This document shows positions 1 to 13,200 of a DNA stretch of 64,000 nt, piece after piece. The DNA lies in NCBI GenBank assembly GCA_963457665.1, contig OY735233.1, forward strand, positions 44,335,392 to 44,399,391, read 5' to 3'. Position numbers and translations under genes: made by a program. Positions within the stretch are counted from its first letter, which is position 1, and each line of letters opens with the position of its first letter. The stretch comes from Thysanoteuthis rhombus (taxonomy: Eukaryota > Mollusca > Cephalopoda > Oegopsida > Thysanoteuthidae). Under the pieces are notes generated by a model. It was not told where the DNA came from and did not search any database. It worked only from the letters and a program-made list of their open reading frames with translations.

Positions 1-499
1 TGAATGAAACTTTTCCCTTTGATTTAAGCATTTACCAATGTCACTAGTATGTTGGTCCATTGCATACCAGGATAGAATATAGTGTTCAGTTTGAGAAATG
101 GGATCTTTGCTAATGAAAAGTCATCTTGAAAAGATTTTTGTGTGAATAAATAACTTTTTTTTTTCTTTTTTTCTTTTTTTATAAAATTGTTAGACCTTTT
201 TTTGGCAGAGGTACTTTGACATTTTCACTAATTTGAAACATTGATTTCCACTACAGAAGATCATTAAACATCTTCTGCTTTAGAAACTGGGTTCTTCCTG
301 AATTTCTCAAAAATCTATCAAATCAACCTGACTTTTTTTTATACAAGAAGTATATAAATATATAGACTAGCTTAGGGGCTTCTGTTTCAGCATTTGTAAG
401 ACATCATTGTTTCCTGCCCTGTCACAACAGGATACCCTGAGAATTTGTATACAGTGATGCTCTTCTTCCATGATTGCCTGCTCACAGGTATAAGTGGAA

Positions 500-790
500 A
501 CAATTGTGAATGTTCGATCTCTCTTCATTCTGACATATATGTCACGGGGTGTTGAAAGATTGTGGGTGGCCTCGGTTAGTCTGGAACTGATGACCTAATC
601 CACCCCACCGTTGTCGCTGATGTTACTGCTCAAATACTGGAAAACTTCCACCCCTTTCAGCAGTTTCCAGTGAGAAGTGACTGGGTTTGTCTGATTGTAG
701 AGGCCCCAATGTGTGACCTCTGACTTATCACCACTAGATCTGAGGCCGACCTTTGAATCCTCCTTAGCCAGAGTAGTAGTCAACTACTCA
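500..790 (-). mobile_element. Decayed LINE-like reverse transcriptase fragment
   Basis: This block is more GC-rich than its surroundings. The minus-strand frame reads LKGVEVFQYLSSNISDNGGVD, then a stop, then ISSRLTEATHNL. This resembles the C-terminal F-YLGS-IS-DG-D-EI--RI--A block of LINE reverse transcriptases. Only this short stretch is recognisable, and the family cannot be set. Confidence 0.4.
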
Positions 791-2657
791 AACTTGGTAT
801 CATCCTCAGTAAAGTTTTCATTTAGTATAAATTATTTTAAACAAAATGAGTTATCATATGTCATTAATTCAATTCTCCAACATTTTTACTGATGTTCTGA
901 TAACCTTGCTTCAGATTTTCAGTATAATTTATTAAGCTGATGATATGATTTTTTATGAAGTTTGTTATTTTAGAAGAGAAGATTTGAAAATAGTTATTGT
1001 CAACCCATAAGAGGTATCATTGTCCATCTCTATCAAGAGAGAAAATTTTGTTAGTAGAATAAGAAAACTTCTTTTTACAAATGCAATTTTTTTTTCTCCT
1101 GTTCATTTGAGGCAAAGTTTTTCTTCATCAAAAACATGCAGTGAAAAAAATACCCAGTGAATTTTGAATCCTACTCTGTGTTTTTGTAGGAAGCCAAATT
1201 GCGAAAGTATAAGCAATAATTTTTAAAGGAAAAATAAAATCCAAAGTTTGATTGTGACTTCAAAATGCACTGTAAACCATTTTAAAGCAAAAATGTTAAT
1301 TTCCCAAAATTTTTTTATGGAAAGATGTGTAATTTTTTTTTTGATGAATGGAATTTCTCCTTGTATAACCCATTCGATGTTATATATTTTTCCATTGGTA
1401 TTTTTCTCTATGAATTATTGCTATTTAGAATTTTTTTTCAAGTCCTGTCCAGAATATGCCATCTCTTCACATTCGTAATCATCTTATCAAATTGTTAAAA
1501 TTATCAAAATTAATTGTATACATTGTGACTCTGATCTTGGTATTTTAGAAGTGACATTTTTTTCATTTAATGTTCACCCATCCTCTCGCTATATTTGTGT
1601 TGAAACTTTTTCCTTGTTTATTCATAAAACATTCAATAAGATTTGTTCGACCGATATAAATTATGTTTTAGTTCTTCATGAGTTTTTACCTCAAATTATC
1701 CTCTGTTTGCTTTTATTGATATTTGGTTATTAGCTTATTAATTGTTTAATCACCAAAAAGTGTCCAAAATGGATCTTCATGACCACACAATGGAGCGATT
1801 TTTAAATCATTTTCTATTTTCTATTTTCAATTTCTGATAATTTTCTCTGCTAATGTTAACTCATCATTTGTTGTTTATAACAATTTTCTTAGATGACATT
1901 ACAAAAAACAAAGTTATTACAAAATGCAAATGAATCTATATTAATTCTTGGAAGTAACTGTAATAGTAAGGTTATTAATTTTTCCGTGTTTGTAATGCTG
2001 ACTGTTTTATGCTTAAGTAAAAATGTTACTTAAAAGTTTTCTTAGGTTTGCTTGTTTGTTAATTAGTTGATTAGAGTGGAAATATTTTTCTCTTGTTTTG
2101 TATATTTTCAGACTATACATAAGTACATGAAATCTTTTCTTTTTCTCTTTTTCCCTGGGTATTGTGAACATTGTCAAATATATTTACAGTCCTGCTTATG
2201 AATTGTTTTCCAAGGTGATTGGATATACTACAGGGGATCAGTTTTCTAATCTTTACAATTTTATCATTTATATCATCAAGTCTCATCTTTCAGATTTTTT
2301 TCCTATTTTGGTTGAAAAGGCTCCTTGGTTATCTGATTAATGTTATTTTTTTTAAGGATGAATAAAATTCATAACACGTTTTCTCCATTCCTTCTTTTTT
2401 GACACAATGAATTGGTTCATTTTTTATAATTTGTCTTTACTGCTGCATTTTAAAACGATTGATTGAGTGCCCACAACTTGGCCGTGAAAAATAGATTGTA
2501 TTATTAGGCCTGTTTTGATTGAACCACCAGTAAAGAAGCCAACATTTGTTTCTTTCGTACATACCAGATCAACTTGAGCCCACAGCAGTTTTTTTTTAAA
2601 AAGCAATTATTTTATTTTTCCTTTTTTTTATTAGATAACGTATTGTAAAATATTTTG

Positions 2658-2895
2658 AATCACTATGGCCCAGCCAAGTGGGCAACAGATTCTCTCTTTG
2701 CCTGTCTGTGTGCTCCAAGGTCATATTTTTGGGGTTACAACCCTGAAAATTTACATGGGCTCACCACTAACCACCATCTAAGAACTATTTCTCTGTTTTT
2801 CTATGGTCAATATGGACCAACAATTCCCAAATCTTGTGCTGGTATTTTTAGATCAAAAAATCTATTTTTTTCTTATAATAAATGGTTCAAATGAA
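2658..2895 (+). repeat. SINE-like family A, copy 1
   Basis: It starts AATCACTATGGCCCAGCCA and carries GGGGTTACAACCCTGAAAATTT, CACCACTAACCACCATCTAA, then the tail TTTTAGATCAAAAAATCTATTT. The same order of blocks recurs at seven other places in the window. No clear target duplication was read. Confidence 0.65.
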
Positions 2896-3708
2896 TACTT
2901 GATTAATTTTTGACCAGTCTTTACCTTCATCCTAATCTTAGATGTTTCTTCAATCATAATTCAAATCAAGTCTGCACTGAAATATTTGTTTTGCTTTTAG
3001 TAAAGCAATTATTTTATTTATTTTTCATCAGATGAAAGATTGTAAACCTTTTTTATTCATTTTTGACTACTCTTTACCCTCATCGTAGTTTTTAGTTGTT
3101 TTTCAATCACAATTGAAGTAAAGCTGACATGGCAGTGTAAAATGGTTTGCAATAAAGAAAGAAAAAAATACTAGATTTTTACGTGAACCAAAACCAACAT
3201 TGCTTTTTTACCAGCCTGATTTGAATTCTGATTTTAAAAAAAACAACTAAGAATCAAGATGGATGTTGAGAATGGTCAAAAATCAATAAAAGCTCTCCTT
3301 CACAATCAATAATTGAATAACTATAGTGTCAAAATTTGTAAACAGGTAAAAAAAAAAAAAAAACTATTGAAGAATTAAAACATATAAAACTGGAAAACAT
3401 CTAAAATAAAATTGAAAAAAACATCTATAAATATCTAGATTCTGGAGAATCTAGCATTTTCATTAGCCGTTATGAGCAGCAGTCAGCAGTGCCATTGGTT
3501 ATCACTATGGAATAATTTGATGCAATCAGTTTCTAATTTTCTTGTTGGATTCATTAATGTTGGTAATTATTTACTAAGTAATCATGTCTAAAATGTAAGA
3601 ATAGTAATCAGAAATATCGATTCTGGTTTTTGATTAGTTCTCACTGATTTTATCATGAGAAAAATATATCCGTAAAGAGATCTCTTTATTATAAACTGAT
3701 TTACTTGG

Positions 3709-3906
3709 TCTAGTGTCCCCATCCTGATTGTTATAGTCATATGTTCTCAGCCGCTGTGCACTCTGGTGTCTGTCATTGTTGGTGACCTGGGAACTTAAAC
3801 CAAACACTTTATTCCCAGAAGATTACCAAATATGACACACTCCCCTGGAAAAGCCCAGGGGATACTGTGGTTGAAATGTGACTATAACAACCAAGATGAA
3901 AATAGT
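3709..3906. mobile_element. Small non-autonomous DNA transposon (TIR), relative of the 23.5-25.4 kb element
   Basis: The left end, AGTGTCCCCATCCTGATTG then TTATAGTCAT, is mirrored by ATGACTATAACAACCAAGAT in inverse sense at the right end. The inner right part (CCCAGAAGATTACC, then a block ending GATACTGTGG) matches the right end of the larger element near 25340-25400. No target duplication could be fixed. Confidence 0.55.
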
Positions 3907-4911
3907 AGTCTGAGTAAATTGGTATATAATAATTCCTCATTCTGATGAAAAAATATATCTTTAACTAGAGTGAAAACTTGAAGCTTGCAACATTCAACAT
4001 CCAGTTGACAAATGCATCCAGATTTTATGAACTAGATAGAAATTATTTTGAAAAACGCGATGACTTTATATTATTAACATTAACAACAACCCAAGTCGTT
4101 GTGATCAGCAACAATGACGTAATCTTCAGCACTCAAAATTCCATGACTTCTAGTGATATCAATGGAGCTATAATAATAGATAATCTTAGCTTGACCTTCC
4201 AGTGTTTTCCACACAAGTCTAGTCCCTTCTCATTGAATGCTTTGTGGAACTTGAAAGTCTGTGTGAGTGTTTACGTGTGTAATGTTCAAGTAGCTCTAGA
4301 CCGTCATTTTGTACAGACCATTTGTAATTTTTCCGATGCTTGAGATGGTCATTGAAGCACTTCCAAAATGAGTTCTTTTAACTAAATCATTATTTTTAAA
4401 AATTGTTTTCTATTCATGTTGGTGTATTTCTTTCTTTTTCTTCTTCACCATTCTAACATTTCTCTCCTCCAAACTTTCAGACTTAACAACTCAGAGTTTT
4501 TTCTTTTCATCAAAAGAGTATTTGTTTTTGTTTTTTCTCAGTCGCACAACTTGTCTGAATCTTTCTTTTTCTTTTTCTCTATCATTTTAATATTTCTTCT
4601 CCATAAGCAAATGGTGGGGGAAATTGAAATCTTGCTTCATATGTTTTAAATGATTTTTTCATTTTTACTGCTTCACTGGATTCAAGTAGTGTGTTTGTTT
4701 TTGTTTTTTTGTTTTTTGGTGTTGTTGTTATAATGCATTTTTTTTTAAATATATTCCTGAAAAATTGAAATTTATTCATGGCTTTTTTATATTTTGATTT
4801 TAAATTATTTTGATAACTCTAGTAATATTGACAGATTTTTTTTAATTAAAAGATTTTTGACATTTCTATCTATTATGTTATTGCAAAAGCTGGTGTGGGT
4901 TTTACCAAGAG

Positions 4912-5830
4912 TACAATGGTGTTCAAAAGTATTCAACCCTCCACCCCCACCCCCCAGCATTTTTCTTATTCTGTTGCCTTACAACCTAGATTTTTCAGAA
5001 TAGGTACATATATACTGAGATCATGTGACACTTGCACACAGGTGGACTTCATTTGACTAATTATTCAACTTATGGAAGTAATTGGTTGCACCAGATTTTA
5101 TTTAGGGTGTGGCACAAAATGCATGCCACTCATTACTCACACCTACAGTGATTTTATTTGGATGTGATCCTTAGTGCTTGACTACATTCCTCACTGGATT
5201 CTGCTAAATGAAGTCACATGACCATCTTGTCTAAAAGATGAATCTACATTGTTTTTCTAACAATAATTTGTTGTAGCCTCAGGGAAAGATGACGACTTCT
5301 TCACTATAATCTCCCCTAGGAGATGCTGCTATAATTGACAATAGCCCCACTTTGAAGGGGAGGAGTGAAAAAGCATACCTAGCTGCTGGAAGGATCTTAG
5401 CTAAAAAATTTCTAAACCTTAACTTCCCCTCTCCCCCAAGCCCCAGGAGGTTATCTTACCCAATCCAAGTACCCTAGGAACAACTACAGCCAACTGAATC
5501 CTGGGTCAGTGACAAACCCCACCCTGAATGTTCTCCCTAAAAAGAAAACTACCTTTTTCCCCCTTTTCTTCTTCTTTCTCAACTCTCCCTAATTCTGTCT
5601 TGCCTAGAAATGAGTGAAAAATCTCACTTACACTAAACAGTACAATAATGCTGGTAAAATCCTAGGTAACCTGAAAGAACGAGTTTTTTTTTGTTTTTTT
5701 TTTAAATTTCACTCCACCACCAACGCAGACTATTTACTGTCAGTCTATCCAAATAACCAGTTGTGATGCAACAAAAGAGGAGAAATGCCAGATGGTGGGG
5801 GGGTTGAATTCTTTTGCAAGCCCCCTTGTA
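4912..5830. mobile_element. Tc1-like non-autonomous element with an insertion inside
   Basis: The ends are inverted repeats of about 70 bases. The left starts TACAATGGTGTTCAAAAGTA followed by TTCAACCC; the right reads GGGTTGAATTCTTTTGCAAG followed by CCCCCTTGTA. Both ends carry TA, the usual target site. TTCAAAAGTATTCAACCC is typical of Tc1-family termini. The core from about 5225 to 5700 looks unrelated, and no transposase frame is visible. Confidence 0.7.
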
Positions 5831-6883
5831 TCTTCTTGCCAAATTTATCAAATCATATTTTCTTTATTTTGATAAATACCTGAATTCTCACTACCATAAG
5901 AAGCAGCCAGAGATTTACTGAAATTATCTCTTAATAATTCTGATATTCATTCATAAAGGATATCCCTATAATTGCCTTGTTTGTCTGTCTTCACTCTTAA
6001 AGACAATTTTTCATTTCACATATTTCGTTTGTTATACTAAAGTATTTGGCTAAAGCCCATCGACATGAGTTTTTTCTCCAAATTTTTAAACATAAAAAGA
6101 GAATAGAAAAGTTTTGCACGTAGCCATGATTTGTCTCTAGTCTGATGTATTCTATTTCTTGTACTTCTGTACACATTATTTTATGCAATTGGAATGTTTT
6201 ACTAAATGACCTGTGTATGACTTGATATATTGCTTTCAGTTTTTGATTTTGCATACAAATAATGGTATAAGTACATTTTGACATTAATTGAACTTGAGAT
6301 TGTTGTGTTCTTGAATCTATTATTCTAGTAAATTTTTTCAGAACAAATGTTAAGAAATGGAAATATATTGCATAGAGAAACAGTTAGGGATGATTTTTAC
6401 TTCCTAAATTTGGACAATGATTTGAAGATAGTTTAAGATAGAAATGCTCTTGCTACATTGTAATTTTTGCAAAAGTATTGTGTGTACATTTTATTTTATT
6501 TTAATGAACAAGAATGTTTTTTAGTTACAAAAAAGAAAAAACATTGTCCTTGAACAATACAGAGTTTTTCTTCTATAATGATAGAATTTGAATGACTTTG
6601 TCTAAATATGTATATAATAATCACAACTTGCCTAAAACGTGATATTGAGTCATTTAAATAGTTTTCGATTTTTTTCAAGTATTTTTAGTAATGATTTGGC
6701 AGTATTCATCCATATTTGAAATTAATACTGAAAACCTTTTTTCTTTTTCCAATGTTTTTTGTTTTTTTTTGTTTTTTTTTTTTTTTTCTTCTTTCTTTTT
6801 CATTTAAAAGCATCCTGCTTGTATTTTAAGGATGTTTTTAAATGGAATATTTTTTGGATTTTCAATTTTTGTTTTATGAACAG

Positions 6884-7200
6884 GGATTTAAGTAAATTAC
6901 CCCAGTTACCTCAGCCACAAAGACTGGGTGGTCCCCCACCCAAAAAGTTGTGCCAGGACTTCCAAGAGTTTACAACTCCTGTTTCTACAGGAATCAGAAG
7001 AACGTTGGTTACCCTTTCTGATAATTCTCTCAGCAATCATTCTCATACCCAGCAGACACGCAGAGTCCCTCCTCCCTCTACTTCTCCTGCCGTTGCTGCT
7101 GCTTCTGCCGCCTCAGCTGCCAAAGCTGCCGCTGCCGCTGCCAAACCCATTCCACCAGCTCAAAGAGCGGCTATCAGATCAGCCACTGGTTCACCACTGA
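6884..7200 (+). CDS. Exon of BCL11-like gene: Pro/Ala-rich linker
   Basis: The acceptor TGAACAG ends at 6883 and the donor GTAAGC starts at 7201. The first base completes a codon from an upstream exon, and the last base (A) joins GT of the next exon to make Ser. The frame is open across the exon. It encodes LPQLPQP near its start and a run of Ala residues with Lys spacers near its end (about residues 77-88). The GC-rich codon use of the Ala run stands out against the AT-rich introns. A second open frame over the same bases is a shadow. Confidence 0.8.
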
Positions 7201-10200
7201 GTAAGCTTCAGAAATCTTTTTAAACCTAAAATTATATTTGTTTATATTCATGCTAGTATCAAATGAAGATTTTTTTGATAAGTAAGAATTCATAATTTAT
7301 GTTAAATTCTTTTTCATGATCGAATAATTTTTTCTTCGTGAAATGTTTGATTTCATGATGTGGTAAATACTTTTTATGAACTTCCAATTTGTTCATGTCA
7401 AATTCACATTCTGCTTATGGCTATCTGTTTAACTAAATATCAAAATTTGAATTGGTGATCAAATTATATCAGACTTTCAAATAGATTTATTTGTCAATGT
7501 TTAAAGTGTAAATATTTAAGACTGGGATTCTTGAAGAAATGAATTTTCATTGGTTCTAACTGAGCTGGTTTCAACCAATCAGAAGTGAATTTATATAAGT
7601 TTGTTCAAGTCCAGAAACACTCAGTGAATATTGATGGTTTTGCAGTCATGATGTTAAAAATGGCTTTAAACATTAAAGGCACCCATCAATAAAAATAATG
7701 CACAAGACAGACTTCCATTTTGTAAGAATTTAAACTTTGAAAATTTTGAATTTTAAGAATCATTTTTTTTTAATAAACATCAAAGAATGCTGGAACAAAA
7801 AGGGAAGAAAAAAATTGTTTCTATTTTTATAATTTATTCTAAAATGTAAACATTTTTCTTGAAAACAAACACTTTAGATTTTGAATTTTTTTTATATCTT
7901 ATATTGTTTTCTTTTTCTTCTCTTTATTTGACTGAAGAAAAAAAAAGTTTTGTCAATGAGTTTGAAAAGTGATTCTTCTACTTGTATTGCTCGTTTTCTT
8001 CCAAAATGATCTTAATTTAGTTTCATTTTGAAGAAGATAATCATGATAAAAGACCTTTTTTTTATTGTAGCATTTCCTCTTTTTATCATAAATATTTGTG
8101 GAGAGAGAAATTCATTTTTTTTAATTTTTTTGTTTTTGTAGTTTTCACTTGAAAGTTGCCTCTAAACACAAAGTCAAATCATTTCCTTTTTATAGAATTT
8201 AAAATTATTTACTTATCCTTACTATTTCCTTAGTAAAAACTGTAATTACAAATAGACTTAGAGTTGTTCCCTTTGAAAAGACAATTTTTTTCTTGTCTGT
8301 CAATTTATGCTTGATTGAATTTCTTACTTGGAAGCTTCTAACCCAGTGGAAATTGCTTTATTCTCTGATTTAGAACATTTCAATTGGATTGAGCTTACAA
8401 AAATTGCACTAAAATGTGCCATTTTTGCTGTTATGGTAACAAACCCTGAAATGAATGTGCCAGAATCAGATATTTATAATCCAGATAATTTGTTTTCTTT
8501 GTGACTAGATACTTTTTATTGATTTCCAAAAGATAGAATTTATGAACTGATGGTATAAAAATATTGATGTTAAACAGATAGCCTCACTAATAATCGATGC
8601 TTCATTTCTACAAGATATTCTCCGTTGAAATTAGTTTATTCCTATAGATTTTTCAATTTTTACAACTTGAAGAATTCTTATGCAAATTGAAAAAACAACC
8701 ATTTTTTTTTCCTGATAAATTGTGCTTTTTGCAATGAAATCTTTATAAAGGTACAAATATTTTTATTTGATACTGCTTTTTTCTTCCATAATTTTTCTTG
8801 ATATATGTATATTTTTGACGTTGATATTTTGTGGATTCATGTCAACTTGATTTGCTCGTTTTGATTGTTTTCATGTATTTTTACCTTAAGATTCTTGTTT
8901 CTTTATTGAATTTTTTGTTTATATGCTATATAACTTTTTCTATAATAAGCTACCTTTATTTTATTTTTGTTGGATTTTTTTTTCTCCATGATGTTAGTCT
9001 ACTTTAGATAATTTTCATCGATGTCCATTTTGTTTGGAAATCCTGGCAAAGCCTGTTTTATGCGTCTTTTCATACAAAACCATCAGAATTAAATCATCAG
9101 ATTTTAGGAATGATAAAATTGTCCAAATATTTTTCCAGATTTTTATCAATCTCTTATTACTCATTTTCAATTAACTTTTATAATATCTATAAGTGTTTTA
9201 TCTTTGTATAAACTTTTTAAAAGATATATTAAGGCAGTTCTACCATTAGTAGAAACAATTTCTGCCTGAAAGGAATATTTTTGGGGTGCTACTATTTTTA
9301 TACTTTGTTCTCATTGGTTTTATAGTCAGATATAAATCTATTTTCTAAGTATGTTTATTGATTAGTACATTCTACTGTCAAAAAAGCTTGCTATTGAATT
9401 TTTTTAGTGATTGCTGCTTTGGCATAAACCTTAAATTTGGCTTCTTTTTTTGTTTTTCCACTGTATTCACAATATTTTTCTTTACTGAATGTCCATAAGC
9501 ATCTCTTCATACATGTCGAAATGTAAACTGAATCTGGTTTTAGAATGCAATTATTTTGTTTTGCTTGCATCTTTATTTTTATTGTGTTTATGTTGCAATT
9601 GTATACTTTTTACAAACTTATTGTTATAAAAGCACTGCCAGTGTCATTTATTGACATTCTGATGTTTTTGTGCCAATTGGGATCTGGTTTCTTCTTTTAA
9701 CTGCCGTTATTTTCAATTCAAACAAAAACTCGGAACCGTTTTATTTATATATTTTTTTTATTTTTTTTTTATCCCTGCAAACAAATTTGGAAGATATATC
9801 ATGTATGCGTCTGTTTGTCCGCACAATATATTTATATATAAAAGTTATCAATGAATGACATTTTGTTGAAGGGTGGGTCACGGGCTAAGGAATAATTGAT
9901 TGAATTTTGGGCTGGATTCAAGAAGTTTTCATTTTGATTGAGAGATATTCTTCACTTTTTCTCACATATTTATATCTATTCTGTCATGTTCATCTATTTA
10001 CTCAATATCTCCAAAAGATCTCATTCAACTTCAATGACATTTTGTTGAAGGGTAGGCTATGAGCTGAGGAAGATTCGATTGAATTAGGGGTGGATCAAAG
10101 AATTTGTTTTTGGGGAGTTTTTTCAGTTGGGTTATTATGGGTTTTCTTCCAATATATTTATTTGAAAAATATCAAAACTAATTTGGATACCTGCCCTGCA

Positions 10201-13200
10201 TCATAGCTATATATAAACAGATTTTAATTCAGTTTTTAGTTATACTATGTCATTGGCAGAGGTATGTGCTCTCTGAGTGCTTTGTAGTTAAACGTTATGA
10301 TTATCATGTTCATGTCTCTGAGCTCATGTGCCTGTTATGCTTAAATCTCCGGAGAGGTTCCTCAATACTAGTCCCTGGGTACGGGGGGCATTGAGTACCA
10401 TTTTCAATTTCTTTGTTATGACTCAGTGAATCAAACTTTTTTTAATTAGTAATTAGAACTATACAAAATCATTTTCTCTTTCTGAGTGTATACAGCATTA
10501 TTTTCTAAATGTTATGTAAAGAACACAAAAACTGTTGCCAATCCAACTTGCCATTTCAATGTACTCCGAGCATAAATTTGTTTTTGATTTTTTTAAACCA
10601 CAACATTTTGTCTATTTTTATTGTTTTTGCTCCTTCCACAAGAAAGAACATTGTTCAACCTGTTTTCATAAGCTCACAAAAATGGCTTTTGATACACTTG
10701 GCCATTTTGAAACAAAGGATTTTGAACCTTTGTTTTTCACTATTATTGAATAATAAGAATCATTATTTCCTATTTAAATTGTCACTCTTGTGATACCCTA
10801 CACCTCTCCTTCCACTAATAGCAACAATTGTTCTGCGTTTTTATCTAGTGAACAAGAATGGTCAACAGACATTCAATGAAGAGCGCACAGTTGAATTGTG
10901 AAACCCCCCCTGAAGTTGTGTTGTTTAAGTTTGAACATTGGTTTGATCAACTGGGTGTTAGGGTCTACACAAAGGGGATTGTAAGGGTTGTTGTTGCTTT
11001 ACCTCTTTCTTGGAATTTGTCGAAAAAAATGAAAAATAACTGAAGTTCTATTTGTAAATCACTAGTTTTAATTCTGTTTATTATGGCATTCACAAAATTA
11101 TATGTCTCTATTATAATTTGTTAGATACTGCAAAGGGTATGGTAGAAATGTGTCTGGTTCTCTAAGTTGAAACAGAAAAGGTCTGTATATCTTGATGGAT
11201 GAAACCAAGCCTCTAGGCCTCTGGTCAAACACTTGTGTTGATTGGGTAGGCAGAATTCACTATATCAAGCTACATTTTTCCATCAGGCAGCTCCAGTGAT
11301 AATTGACTTGAGGCCCAGAATATTCTGTTTACATTGAGAAAATGGACAAAGGCAATAGATTGTCAAACCTATCCCCATTCCCAATTTTTTAACCCATCGT
11401 CATCTTTTTCTGAAAATTCCTGATATCCAAAATCTCAATGGTTTTTGCTATTCTTGACGCCCCTGCCCCCCAAGAAAAAAATTCTTACTGTCTTCCTTTT
11501 GGGTTTGACATCTGTGTTATTCTTCAAAAACTTTGATTAGAAAATTTTAATGTTTGGCTTTTCTGTTCACCTTGTAAGTTATGGTGTCTGAACAATTTAG
11601 AACCATTTAATTATTTTATTTTCCTTAGAATTCCAGTGCTTATTTTTTTGACTGACTTATATTTCCTTCTATATTGTGGGTTAATGTAGGAAATGTCATC
11701 CCACACTCAGGTTCTCATCCCTCTACTCATATAATCTCTATCATTGGGTTTGGGTTTTACTGCTCTGCAACTTGAACATATGGAAGTCATTTTTAGAACC
11801 TTATATTAACATAAACCATTAAACTAAATACAAGTTTTTCATTTTTTACTTTTTAGTTCCAAATTGTTGAAATTTCCTAAAGCCCAATTTTTCTGTGATA
11901 TTCTTCAAGTACAAAATGTTCTGTAAAATTTTTCTTTTTTGCTTTTTTCTAATTTCACGGTACGTTGATTGTGACTTCTGTTTAATGGTTTTCACCTCAT
12001 AAGCATGACTTCTGTAAAATCATTTTTGGGGAGTGTTTTTAACTGAAGAATAGTCTAAAATGAATTCTTATACTTTGTATATTTGACCAAGTTTTACACA
12101 GAGATTTTTCAATAACATAAGGAAATGTTCACTCTCTTCTTTTTGATGGTTTTAGATTTCTTTACCTACCCTTTGTCATTTCCTAAATATTTTTTTTTAA
12201 TTTTTAAGTAGAATTATGTGAAATCATATTTTCCTTTTGAGACAATTCAAATCATTACGGTCCTATAAATACCCCAATCAACCAGCCGAGTGGGCTACAG
12301 ATTCGTTTGAATGTCCATGTGCCTTTGTGTTTGTCTCCGAACGTTCATAGTCACATTTGGGCACTACAACTTTGAATATTTGCATGATTACACCACTAGG
12401 CACCGTCTAGAAACATTTTTTTGTATTTTCAAGAAAGTACTTTTTTGGGTCACTAGTCATTTTGAACCAACAATGCCAAAATCTTTTTTTAGATAATTTT
12501 ATATCTTTTTTCTTTTTTTAGATAATTAGTTCTGGTACGCACATGGCTATGGTGATTCACATATATTAGTCATATTTTTTAAATTTTGTTTGAAGCATAC
12601 TAAAACTGTTACCAATCCTTCTGACGATTCTGATGTACTCTATACATAAATTTCCTCCACGAATATTGAGCTCCTAATTTTCATTTTGATATAAATCCAC
12701 TAATATTTAATCATCCAATTATTAGGAATCCAAAATTGATGATTGAAGATTTTTCCTTTTCATCCATTGCTTCTTCTTCTTACCTTTTAAAAAATTGTTT
12801 TTTCCATTTAGTTTCCACTTTTTTTAAAGGTTTATTATGGCAGTTCTTCCATCAGTAGAAACACTTCTTGCCTTTCACTATCTCTTTTAGGCTTGGGTCT
12901 CATTGCTGTTTTAGTCGGATAACAATTTATTTTTTTTAATTTTATCAATTGGTTCAGTCTACTGACCCCGAAACTTGTCTTTAAAATGAATTCTCATACT
13001 TTGTATTCCTAACCAGCTTTAAAGAAGGACGTGTGCAACATAATAGATTGTATACCTGTCATAATGTGGGGGGCGGGGTCCATAATTTACCATATTATAT
13101 GTAAGTCTACATTGTCGCAAATTTTCCTTATATTATTGTGAATAAAATGACATTGTATCCCAAAAGTTTATACATATGATTTTGAAATAGTGTGACAACA

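Larger units (their letters stand above)
1..6883. other. Probable upstream intron of the BCL11-like gene
   Basis: AT-rich with long T and A runs and no exon I can support. It contains a LINE-like block near 500-790, a SINE-like copy (2658-2895), three copies of a 90-bp unit (2904-3290), a palindrome (about 3436-3455), a small TIR element (3709-3906) and a Tc1-like element (4912-5830). A 121-codon open frame at 3978-4343 has no recognisable domain. Confidence 0.6.

Noticed and set aside
3978..4343. 121-codon plus-strand open frame
   Set aside because: No recognisable domain, no splice context and AT-rich composition as in the intron around it. The KLATFNI start only superficially recalls a LINE endonuclease.
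6928..7200. 90-codon Leu/Pro-rich frame within the first exon of the BCL11-like gene
   Set aside because: Out-of-frame shadow of the coding exon; the frame used here joins the next exon in phase and continues into zinc fingers.
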